Assembly (NCBI GenBank): GCA_031841125.1
Contig: CM063112.1
Location: 64,285,722 to 64,349,721 of the forward strand
Direction of reading: 5' to 3'
DNA length: 64,000 nt
Source: Acanthococcus lagerstroemiae
Taxonomy: Eukaryota; Arthropoda; Insecta; Hemiptera; Eriococcidae
Made by a program: the position numbers and the translations under genes. This document shows positions 60,601-64,000 of the stretch, one piece after another; the first letter of the stretch is position 1, and each line of letters begins with the position of its first letter. Below the pieces are notes generated by a model. It had not been told where the DNA came from. It was given only the letters and a program-made list of their open reading frames with translations, and searched no databases.

Positions 60601-60693
60601 TCGATTCGACAATATTATAAGAAAGGAATCATGAAGAAAACTGAACGATCTCAAAGACTAGTTTATCAATTCTGTACGCCTTACAATTTATAG
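27586..60693 (+). CDS. Ets98B: ETS transcription factor, SPDEF/Ets98B type (PNT + ETS domains)
   Basis: Exons 38879-39908, 46062-46213, 52780-52909 (or its duplicate 58317-58446) and 60323-60693 join in phase into 1683 nt, 560 residues. If the candidate first exon 27586-27618 is spliced to 38924 instead, the product is 556 residues. The N-terminal exon gives an acidic, Ser-rich region with two sumoylation-type motifs (IKQE about 203-206, IKNE about 293-296) and an LQNLL box. The Pointed/SAM domain is about 328-410 (WSVEDVRGWLLWNSRQYNLP). An acidic linker (EDEDEDEE) precedes the ETS domain at about 473-556. The recognition region MNYDKLSRSIRQYYKKGI is the SPDEF-type variant (SRSIRQYYKKG, not SRALRYYY). 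The protein should bind GGAA/T sites in the nucleus. The duplicated exon is the striking oddity. Confidence 0.87.
28224..28393 (-). other. unassigned hydrophobic open frame on the minus strand
   Basis: The frame runs through LPLFVPMVPLLYGFEILAEI, then IWIILTLIFTPYVIVGPLLA and LGCLVLVAG to a TAG, which looks like two to three membrane helices. Its upstream edge runs into a repeat-family A copy. Not recognised. It may be an exon or remnant of a nested minus-strand membrane-protein gene, together with 29145-29265. Confidence 0.25.
28386..28555 (+). repeat. dispersed repeat family A copy with C10 tract
   Basis: GGCTTGGAGGAGCTTGAACC, A run, GAGCGAAGGAATTTTCAGCA, GTCAGCTCC with a C tract, then CCACTGCAGGTCGACTGTTT. 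It is closest to the copy at 36395-36520. Confidence 0.55.
29145..29265 (-). other. second unassigned hydrophobic open frame on the minus strand
   Basis: It reads YICRCGGKSG, then LILGIFFIFPMLIVVGWYIP and MNS before a TGA. It looks like a cysteine-containing N-terminus plus one membrane helix, as in small tetraspan proteins. No homologue can be named by eye. Confidence 0.22.
29411..29515. mobile_element. ~105-bp MITE with TTCTGTATGTA(A/G)GGTGTGCCAA inverted ends
   Basis: The left arm TTCTGTATGTAAGGTGTGCC and the right arm GGCACACCCTACATACAGAA are inverted copies around about 50 bp of unique sequence. Non-coding. Confidence 0.7.
29530..30200 (+). repeat. degenerate AGTCTT-motif array 1 (interrupted)
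   Basis: Words such as GAGTCTTGAAGAAAAGTCTT, AAGTCTTACGAAGTCTC and GAGTCTTAATAATTTTGACG recur at 10-30-base spacing in 29540-29640, 29868-29930 and 30115-30200, with unrelated sequence between. Confidence 0.5.
30201..31239. other. Ets98B intron 1, no gene seen
   Basis: Unique-looking sequence with pyrimidine-rich stretches. Two more AGTCTT words lie near 30370 and 30403. No supported coding exon. Confidence 0.4.
31240..31385 (+). repeat. dispersed repeat family A copy
   Basis: Begins at the G-rich GGGAGGGGGAGGGGGAGC, then CCCAAATCCACGGAAATCC, CAAGCGAAAGAATACTAGTC and ACTCCAGGTCATCTATTATC. The opening resembles 41345-41410. Confidence 0.5.
31386..32229. other. Ets98B intron 1, no gene seen
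   Basis: No repeat boundary or coding block was recognised. Confidence 0.35.
32230..32500 (+). repeat. dispersed repeat family B copy 1
   Basis: It is built of TCGATATCGACTTTTG, AGAATTCTATACAAAAG, CAAAGTCGATGCAAAATTTG and ATCAAAAAGTTGATGTTGAC words, and ends AAAAGTGACTGATTTTGTGG. The same ordered words recur at 34640-34860 and 37230-37485. Confidence 0.6.
32580..32700 (-). repeat. dispersed repeat family A copy (inverted)
   Basis: Read on the minus strand it carries CGAGCGGAAGAATTTTCAGC, ATTATCTTGATACTTGTCAG and CCCCGTAAGCTCCCCACTTC, plus a G tract on the + strand near 32667. Confidence 0.5.
32701..34639. other. Ets98B intron 1, no gene seen
   Basis: 33000-33600 is more GC-balanced and unique-looking, a possible regulatory stretch. 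The remainder has C and G homopolymers at 32861 and 34420. No coding block was supported. Confidence 0.35.
34640..34860 (+). repeat. dispersed repeat family B copy 2
   Basis: GAATTTGATGTATACAATTC, TAGAATTTTATATCAAACAA, CAAAATTCGATCAAAAAGAC and TAAATTCTGTATCAAATACG appear in the same order as in 32230-32500. Confidence 0.6.
35490..36170 (-). repeat. degenerate AGTCTT-motif array 2 (reverse orientation, split by a LINE)
   Basis: The + strand shows AAGACC, CCAGACTTACTTCAGG, TTTAAGACTTAGG and TTTTAAGACTTTT in 35490-35640, then CTCAGTCTTTTAATACTCC, CGTAAGACTCTCCTAGACTC and ATAAGACGAG in 35950-36170. The LINE fragment lies between the two halves. Confidence 0.45.
35637..35960 (-). pseudogene. 5'-truncated LINE 3' end with CCHC-type C-terminal motif
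   Basis: Read on the minus strand, about 35955 down to a TAA at 35710-35712 encodes SHISTHLLTNLYPLNCSHC, EYEGPLTVDHFFSCPSLAYL and ends LTYLSATRYPATYR. The C-x2-C, H, C spacing (CSHC, DHFFSC) is the zinc-knuckle-like motif at the C-terminus of many arthropod LINE ORF2 proteins. A short UTR leads to an AATAATAAAATAAAA tail at about 35637-35665. The insertion splits an AGTCTT array. Confidence 0.8.
36395..36520 (+). repeat. dispersed repeat family A copy
   Basis: GGGCTTGGCGGGCTTAAAAA, AGCGAAAGAATTTTTAGCAT, TTTGTCAGCCTC, CACTCCAGGTCAGCTATTTA. It is the cleanest copy because it lacks a long homopolymer. Confidence 0.55.
37230..37485 (+). repeat. dispersed repeat family B copy 3
   Basis: ATTCGATAAGAAATTCG, CGACATCAACTTTTGGATAG, AATTCTGCATCGACATCTAT, and an end AAAAGTGACCGATTTTGCG that matches the end of copy 1. 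Confidence 0.6.
37486..38878. other. Ets98B intron 1 / possible alternative promoter region
   Basis: The region is GC-balanced and unique-looking. An acceptor-like attttcag at 38841-38848 would give an exon beginning at 38849 with ATG at 38879, so a non-coding 5' exon could lie here or at 27 kb. Confidence 0.35.
38879..39908 (+). CDS. Ets98B: Ets98B large N-terminal exon
   Basis: The frame is open from ATG 38879 and the donor CCCCGAG|GTACGT ends it in phase 1 after GIPR. The second in-frame ATG at 38924 follows a good acceptor (gtatttttgttacag), so translation may start at either one. The encoded 343 residues are low-complexity and acidic, with S/T-rich (SSTQSVTSSSSCSSPEF) and Pro-directed segments. 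The conserved end APMLSKAIEQLMQDVDNTC leads into the PNT domain as in SPDEF proteins. GC content is well above the flanks, as expected for a real exon. Confidence 0.88.
39909..40900. other. start of Ets98B intron 2, no gene seen
   Basis: The reading frame continues 27 codons past the donor and then stops at 39989-39991. Sequence to 40180 is GC-rich. No coding exon can be joined in phase. Confidence 0.5.
40905..41325 (+). repeat. degenerate AGTCTT-motif array 3 (the clearest)
   Basis: Recurring words include AGAAGAGTCCTGG, TTAGTCTTAGAGAGC, GAGTCTGGCAGTCTTAAGTC, GGGTCTTGAAGCG, CAAGTCTTGAAGC, AAAAGTCTTCAAGAA, TAGTCTTCAACGAG and GAGTCTTAAAGGAGTC at about 15-30-base spacing. A few more units follow at 41535-41640. 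Confidence 0.6.
41345..41520 (+). repeat. dispersed repeat family A copy with C11/A9 tract
   Basis: GGGTCGGGATGGGGGCTTAG, CCAAATCCACGAAAATCCAC, a C tract at 41400, GAAAGAGCGAACATTTTTCT, and TTGTCAGTCCCGG. It is inserted in the AGTCTT array, which resumes at 41535. Confidence 0.5.
41835..42663. mobile_element. long foldback element (outer), interrupted by a second element
   Basis: The left end ATGGTGGATTTACATTC(A)AGTCGG and the right end CCGACTCGAATGTAAATCCACCAT are inverted copies. The pairing resumes further in: GATTCCCAACTAATCCGAAC (about 42049) pairs with GCTCGGACTAACTTGGGAATC (about 42583). This gives arms of roughly 200 bp around the inner insertion. Non-coding. The target duplication is not evident. 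Confidence 0.75.
42103..42547. mobile_element. hAT-like MITE inserted in the foldback element
   Basis: The left end CAGTGTATTGCAGC and the right end GCTGCAATACACTG are perfect inverted 14-mers with CAG/CTG tips. A third copy of the right end sits internally at 42265-42278. GGTGCGAG occurs at 42092-42099 and again at 42548-42555, a likely 8-bp target duplication with three extra bases at the left. The interior is diverged TTTGGCTTTCGGCTTT repeats with no transposase. Confidence 0.7.
42664..44270. other. Ets98B intron 2, no gene seen
   Basis: 43380-44260 is GC-balanced, unique-looking sequence that could be regulatory. No phase-compatible exon was recognised. Confidence 0.35.
44275..44460 (-). 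repeat. degenerate AGTCTT-motif array 4 (reverse orientation)
   Basis: GTAAGACTAGTTC, TTCAAGACTTTTCTTGAATC, GGTCAAGACTTCTTT and CAAGTCTTCAGACTTG words at about 20-40-base spacing. Confidence 0.45.
44865..45050 (+). mobile_element. short retroposon-like element, family C, with 13-bp target duplications
   Basis: ACCCTTCCGTCAA at 44852-44864 is repeated at 45051-45063, bracketing 186 bp. The body contains GTAGTTTCCGGGGCCGGGGT, TGCGGTGCCATAGGGGCCAC and TTTGGCATGCGTGCATCGCC. The last two blocks recur at 13795-13865 and, inverted, at 52556-52660 and 58091-58195. ATCCCACCACACC occurs at both ends. No clear A and B boxes, so the SINE class is undecided. Confidence 0.65.
45064..46061. other. end of Ets98B intron 2, no gene seen
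   Basis: AT-rich intron leading to a good acceptor (tacattttcag) at 46051-46061. The open frame that begins at 45845 runs through the acceptor by chance. Confidence 0.5.
46062..46213 (+). CDS. Ets98B: Ets98B exon: first two thirds of the Pointed (PNT/SAM) domain
   Basis: Acceptor tacattttcag|AC and donor CCTCAG|GTTGGT (phase 1 in, phase 0 out). It encodes DPKKWSVEDVRGWLLWNSRQ, YNLPIPMDLFNIAG and LTSMSEQDFQQRAPQ. The WLLWNSRQYNLP and MSEQDFQQRAP blocks correspond closely to the SPDEF Pointed domain (WLLWTEHQY, MSEE-FRQRSP). The last helix comes from the next exon. Confidence 0.92.
46214..48222. other. Ets98B intron 3, no gene seen
   Basis: AT-rich. 47795-47945 holds two diverged tandem units of about 75 bp (ATTCCCAAGT(G/A)TCAAA, GACTTGT(T/A)GGATTTTC). 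A C9 tract lies at 48029. Confidence 0.45.
48700..48817. mobile_element. 118-bp inverted-repeat element inside the hAT-like element
   Basis: GCCGTGATACGGGATTTT at 48700 and AAAATCCCGTATCACGGC at 48800-48817 are perfect inverted 18-mers. A second inverted pair, CTCCTGGGAAAA and TTTTCCCAGGAG, lies further in. It could form a strong hairpin. No clear target duplication. Confidence 0.7.
48963..49296. mobile_element. MULE-like MITE with 9-bp target duplication, nested in the hAT-like element
   Basis: The left arm CAAGGTGATTATAAAGGGAG continues GTGGGCTCAC. The right arm GTGAGCCCACCTCCCTTCAT continues AATCACCTTG. The arms (30 bp) differ at one base. ACTCAAGAG (48954-48962) and ACCCAAGAG (49297-49305) form a 9-bp duplication with one mismatch, a length typical of Mutator-like elements. 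Non-coding. Confidence 0.72.
51583..51762 (-). other. antisense Thr/Ser-rich open frame (60 codons)
   Basis: The minus strand reads TTTETNIVIEMSTTTSTSKP, SATTTEYI and EVTSEVSESTSRTTRDM to a TAA, with an AG acceptor-like boundary at its start (aactgttaaatag). Its composition is mucin-like. The copy at 57123-57302 stays open with one substitution (P to Q). No support beyond composition. Confidence 0.2.
52556..52660 (-). repeat. dispersed repeat family C copy (inverted)
   Basis: The minus strand carries TTTCCGGGATAGGAGGTGCG, then TCCTGGGGCCAATTTAACAT and GCGTGCATCGCCATACGCCC. It is a copy of the 44865-45050 element and is carried along in both 4.4-kb duplicates (second copy 58091-58195). Confidence 0.6.
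52780..52909 (+). CDS. Ets98B: Ets98B exon completing the PNT domain, copy 1
   Basis: Acceptor catctgttacag|TGC and donor GATG|GTACGT, phase 0 in and phase 1 out, 130 nt. It encodes CGNILFAQLEIWKVNSMEDT, the last PNT helix (compare SPDEF HLDIWKSA), and a short linker DTNPQTTSSIEVSD. It is identical base for base to 58317-58446, including both splice sites. Confidence 0.9.
53154..53251 (+). CDS. candidate alternative first exon or poison exon, copy 1
   Basis: A strong pyrimidine tract and acceptor (cgctctctttcttctag) and a consensus donor (TCGC|GTGAGT) bound 98 nt. ATG at 53158 (context gaacaATGA) opens MKLPVKVMTPQSATPQARIL and a basic tail, ending in phase 1, exactly the phase of the ETS exon. 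A short ETS-only isoform without the PNT domain could therefore be made. If it is instead spliced after the 130-nt exon, it brings a stop after two codons. Not confirmed. Confidence 0.35.
53926..55097 (+). mobile_element. 5'-truncated copia-type LTR retrotransposon (RT end + RNase H)
   Basis: An uninterrupted frame from the junction to TAG at 54835 encodes the end of copia reverse transcriptase (CRDLGSVNNYLGLNINYN, then GCLMYIMLGSRPDICFAISF) and the whole RNase H. RNase H residues are visible: IFSDADWAN, SSSESELVSLCDGLKEAIWI, YEDNQSCLKLI, KHIDTQLKF and QLADVFTKGL. A polypurine tract TTGGGAGGGGG at 55031-55041 is followed by TGTTGTTCGAAC, the probable LTR start, which is cut after about 55 bases at the second copy of the 4.4-kb repeat. 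Everything upstream of the RT thumb is missing. With no lesion in 300 codons, it is young. Confidence 0.92.
58317..58446 (+). CDS. Ets98B: Ets98B exon completing the PNT domain, duplicate copy 2
   Basis: Identical in sequence and splice sites to 52780-52909. It sits closer to the ETS exon (1.9 kb) than copy 1 does. Since 130 is not divisible by 3, an mRNA containing both copies would be out of frame for the ETS domain, so the copies must be used one at a time. Confidence 0.8.
58690..58787 (+). CDS. candidate alternative first exon or poison exon, copy 2
   Basis: Same as 53154-53251 with ATG at 58694 and donor TCGC|GTGAGT. It is the copy nearest the ETS exon (1.5 kb), in matching phase 1. Confidence 0.35.
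59462..60322. other. last Ets98B intron, unique part
   Basis: AT-rich intron ending in the acceptor tttttgttacag at 60311-60322. No repeats or further exons recognised. Confidence 0.6.
60323..60693 (+). CDS. Ets98B: Ets98B last exon: acidic linker and ETS DNA-binding domain
   Basis: Acceptor ttgttacag|AA in phase 1. It opens with EDEDEDEEMTD, then HLWQFLKELLSSP starts the ETS domain. RWLDRNKGVFKIEDSVRVAR and LWGKRKNRPAMNYDKLSRSI give the winged helix-turn-helix. The two recognition arginines fall in SRSIRQYYKKGI. It ends QRLVYQFCTPYNL and TAG at 60691-60693. The protein stops right after the ETS domain, as in SPDEF. Confidence 0.96.
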
Positions 60694-61295
60694 AAACCAC
60701 CTACATATCTTTTCGTAATTTTAACCCTTTTACCATATACTAGATTTAGATTAGTACGATTAACATTAATATTTTTATTCATATTTGTAAATGTTTTATT
60801 TTACAAAATGAGTAGAATACAGAGTATGCCAATTATTGGCAAAATATTATACGCTCAATACGCGCATTTTGGAAGGTAATTTTCAAAATCGCGTTAGTTA
60901 CTAAGCTAGTTTGTAAAAGGAACCTACGTGTTTCTTTATCTCTTAAGTGATTAGATTTAGAAGTATACACGCGAAGTTTAACTTCGCTGTATTTTTATGT
61001 TACTGACTGAGTACGCGGGGAGGGTGAGTGACGCCTCTCAATAACTCGCGGAAATGTTGGTAATTTTGGTCCCATATATCTATGATATATTATAGTACGT
61101 TCTATGAACATATTTTACATTATTATTTGTACAGCGTGTATGTGTGTGAAATTTTCATATTTGAAAAGTTCTCGGTGCTGGCTCTATACAGGCCTTCATT
61201 TGTGTCGGTGATGGGTTAATTTACGCGTTAATTATTTATCTCATTTTCAAATTCTAAGCGATTGTTAATCAAAAATGTTAATTAATTACAATAAA
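60694..61295 (+). terminator. Ets98B 3'UTR with candidate polyadenylation signal
   Basis: AT-rich sequence after the stop. AATAAA at 61290-61295 (context ttacAATAAAgcaa) is the first canonical signal seen, giving a UTR of about 600 nt. Confidence 0.5.
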
Positions 61296-62589
61296 GCAAT
61301 TACAAATTGATAAAATTTCTAATTGGAATGCAGCAATTACAGAATTGCTGGAGAAATTTCATTGGTTGAGATCATAGTATTTAAATGTCACAGAGAAGGT
61401 GCGAATTTACTAGGCGTTATTGCACAAGGACGCGGAAAGAAACGAAGAAATGCCAAGAATTCAGCGACAATGATCAGCAAATTTGCATTGAATACGTATA
61501 ACTACTCATTCAGTGAAATTCGACGCTAACAAATTCGAGGAAATAAGTACGCCTTCAAAAGTACCGGAAAGCAGACCAACATACACTACATCAAATCGAG
61601 TTGCATATACGTCTGTTCGAAGGGAAACAATCGCAAGATGAAACGTACCAATCCGCGCTTTTCAGCAATGGCTGGCGTACAGCGCATTTTTTTGTGACCT
61701 AGAGGTGGGAATATTTTTGTAAATTACCAAATTCGTACGGCAATTTTCTATCACTAACTATATGATCAGAGCTGTTTGTTTAAAACTGTGAAAAAACGAT
61801 GTTTTGAATACCCAATAAGAAACAGTATTAGTTCAAAACTAAATTTTTACTTCTTTTGTTTTTAAGATTATTACGAAGGAAATACACTATTGACTATTGC
61901 ATTCACGTTTTGAAGTGGATGGATGAATCGAGTCTCCATGTTTCAGTTTGTGGCGTTAGATGAGCACAACAAAAACATTATTATTAAGTATATAGTTCGT
62001 TTTATGTACTAATGAAGCGCTAGTGTATTAATATTTCTTCAAGTTCCTTCCTCTTAATATTTTAATATCCTATTTTAAATAGTATTAGCAATTCGCGTTT
62101 GAGTTGAAGCTATTCATTCATCGATTTACGTTGCAAAAACCTTTTTGCAATGAGCAAATGGCAAAATATCAAATTTATACCAAGAATACGGCAGAAAATA
62201 ATAGAATAATATCGATAATAGGTACTGTCCATAAAATCATAAACTATCAAAATTAATTATCATTTCAAAAAATCAAAAGAAAATTCGAACAATTACTGTT
62301 TTTTTTTTTCTTTCTTTTTCTCAGCAGCTTGAGTTGTGAAGAAACTTATTCATAACAAAAAATAGCAATATTTTAGACTTTTTTTTTCAATTAAAATAAA
62401 AAACAGTCCCTGTTGTGATTGCTGAGAAAAATAAGTTGGCATAAATAAAGTTCGGGATTTAAAAATAATCGAATTCTTGAAATAAGAGCGAAAAATATAG
62501 CTATTCTATTTTTACACAAAAGAGAGAAAAAACTTTAAAAAAAAAAAAACAAGAAACTTAGAAACCTTTCTTTCACGAAATTTTTCATC
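61296..62589. other. downstream intergenic region
   Basis: AT-rich with A and T runs. Small open frames lack domains. No gene seen. Confidence 0.5.
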
Positions 62590-62810
62590 AATAATTACAC
62601 TACAACACAATTTGAGATTTTGTAAAAAACAATGACATGAGAACATAATATGATTTATAAGCATTTTCAACGAGGAATTTGATGCCGATGTTAATTTTTG
62701 GATTATAGTTCATGTTTTCCTTATCTCCTATCTTAAATGCGAATTTTAGTATTATCAAGATGATACCACTGATCAAACAACTATGCGCGTTCGGTATTGT
62801 TATCTTCCAC
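62590..62810 (-). repeat. diverged inverted copy of the 16336-16720 MITE
   Basis: On the minus strand TGATCAGTGGTATCATCTTG, ATAATACTAAAATTCGCAT, AACATCGGCATCAAATTCCT and CGTTGAAAATGC match the right two thirds of the element at 16550-16720. The end CACTACAACACAATTTGAGA matches its terminal repeat. Confidence 0.65.
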
Positions 62811-64000
62811 TGATGTTCCGATTTTCCAACTTCCTCTTTAGGTAGGCGATTTTCACCAACTAATAATGTCCGAGAGGAAGAGGCTCTTCCAATTGCCCTT
62901 GAGTACAACCTAACCTAACCTAGCCGTACTTCAGATATTTATAGCACTATACGCCTTGGTAAATAATCGTGAATATTTTCGAAAAGCTGCACGATTTATA
63001 GAGGGATTTACCCAGCCCGTAGCCTCAAATGGGTGAGAGGAGCTAATGGCAGGACAGCGCTCATCTAAAACAGAAGAAGCTCTAGATTTTTTTTTTAATT
63101 CTCTCAGACATGAAAGTTATCTTTCTTAAATTCCTCTTCCCCTTGGGAAGGTGGTCACGTTACGAGTCTGGATTCGGCGGATCAAGAAATGAACTGTCCT
63201 TCGAACTCTCGCAGTGTATTTTGAAGAAAATAAGTCGGGGCAGCGAGTGGGGATTTGCAGGCTCGTGAATTTATTATTAAACAGATGATTTTGCAATAAG
63301 ACACGCGTAACTCATTAACTGATTTATATATTGAAAAATATAGAAAACAAACGTACGTTTAATATTCAACAACTTGATAAGTTAGAAAATGGTATTTGTA
63401 AAATTTGTCGATTTGATGGAAGCTTGTTACCAATGATTTGAGTGGAGCACTTCCACACCAATATTATATACACGTACAACAGAAAGTAGAGCTCTGTAAA
63501 CTTCGTCTAGGTATGCTCAGTTTATCATTTTTACCCCTTCATTCCTCGTGTAAGTTCGAAGTTGAGAATTTAGTCGTAATTTAAACATAAAACAAATTCG
63601 GGTTATTTACACAATTTATAAATCAAGAACGGCTTGACCGATTTTTGTGATCTTTGATTTGTTGGATTTGTCTCCACCCAGAACAACTCTATTAAAACAT
63701 CGGAAAAATTCCGGGAAAAAAAATTTATTAAGAAAATTCAGTTTGTCATATATGTATTTTGTATATGGAACGGCTTTTTTTCAGTTTTCTGAAATATCTT
63801 AATTTCGCCTATCCATGGAAATCGGGTTTCGCTCAAGTATACCCCATGGCTGGAAGAAAAATAAATTTCCATGGAAATGTCAACCACTGAACTGAATTGT
63901 CACCATGAAGAGCTAAATCATACGGACTGGCTTCGCGTCGGGGGAAGCGTTACGTTACGGTTGTCGAGCGTGTCGGATTCAGTAACAGAACATCGGAATA
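62811..64000. other. downstream intergenic region to window end
   Basis: It contains a short CCTAACCTAACCTA run (about 62908-62921) and AT-rich DNA. The last 100 bases become more GC-rich (GCGTCGGGGGAAGCG). No gene recognised. Confidence 0.45.

Noticed and set aside
60346..60693. start of the ETS protein at the ATG 60346
   Set aside because: The exon opens 23 bases earlier at a good acceptor, and the phase joins to the PNT exon. 60346 is an internal Met.
1..64000. CRISPR array, rRNA, plasmid origin or bacterial operon
   Set aside because: No regularly spaced identical repeats, rRNA signature or ribosome-binding-site/operon structure. The sequence is clearly intron-bearing eukaryotic DNA.

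Overview
The window looks like arthropod nuclear DNA, most probably insect. It is AT-rich, has large introns with GT/AG junctions, and is crowded with decayed eukaryotic transposons: RTE-type LINEs, hAT, copia, tRNA-derived SINE and many foldback or MITE elements. I see no bacterial operon, rRNA gene or CRISPR array. The order cannot be fixed from the sequence alone. A hemipteran is a guess from the repeat flavour, not a result.

Two protein-coding genes can be assembled, both on the + strand. (1) About 3.4-22.5 kb: an SLC36/PAT-type amino-acid transporter. Eight coding exons join with matching phases into 450 codons including the stop, with about 11 membrane segments. Its 11.3-kb intron 4 holds two RTE LINEs, a hAT element with a perfect 8-bp target duplication, and several small repeats. 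(2) About 27.6-60.7 kb: an ETS transcription factor of the SPDEF/Ets98B type. It has an acidic/serine-rich N-terminal exon, a split Pointed (PNT) domain and a last exon with the whole ETS DNA-binding domain. A GC-rich promoter-like region and a possible 11-codon first exon lie at 27.1-27.6 kb.

The most unusual structure is inside Ets98B. A 4.4-kb segment (49546-53925) is repeated nearly perfectly at 55098-59461, and a 1.17-kb 5'-truncated copia pol fragment sits exactly between the copies. Both copies carry the same 130-nt coding exon that finishes the PNT domain, with identical sequence and splice sites. The exon is not a multiple of 3, so only one copy can be used per mRNA. Each copy also carries a candidate 98-nt alternative first or poison exon. 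This is either a very recent tandem exon duplication or an assembly artefact joining two haplotypes.

The rest is introns and intergenic DNA with dispersed repeats: nested hAT-like and MULE-like foldback elements (41.8-42.7 and 48.2-49.3 kb), a SINE with 13-bp target duplications (25.4 kb), three dispersed short repeat families, and degenerate arrays of an AGTCTT motif spread through the Ets98B introns.
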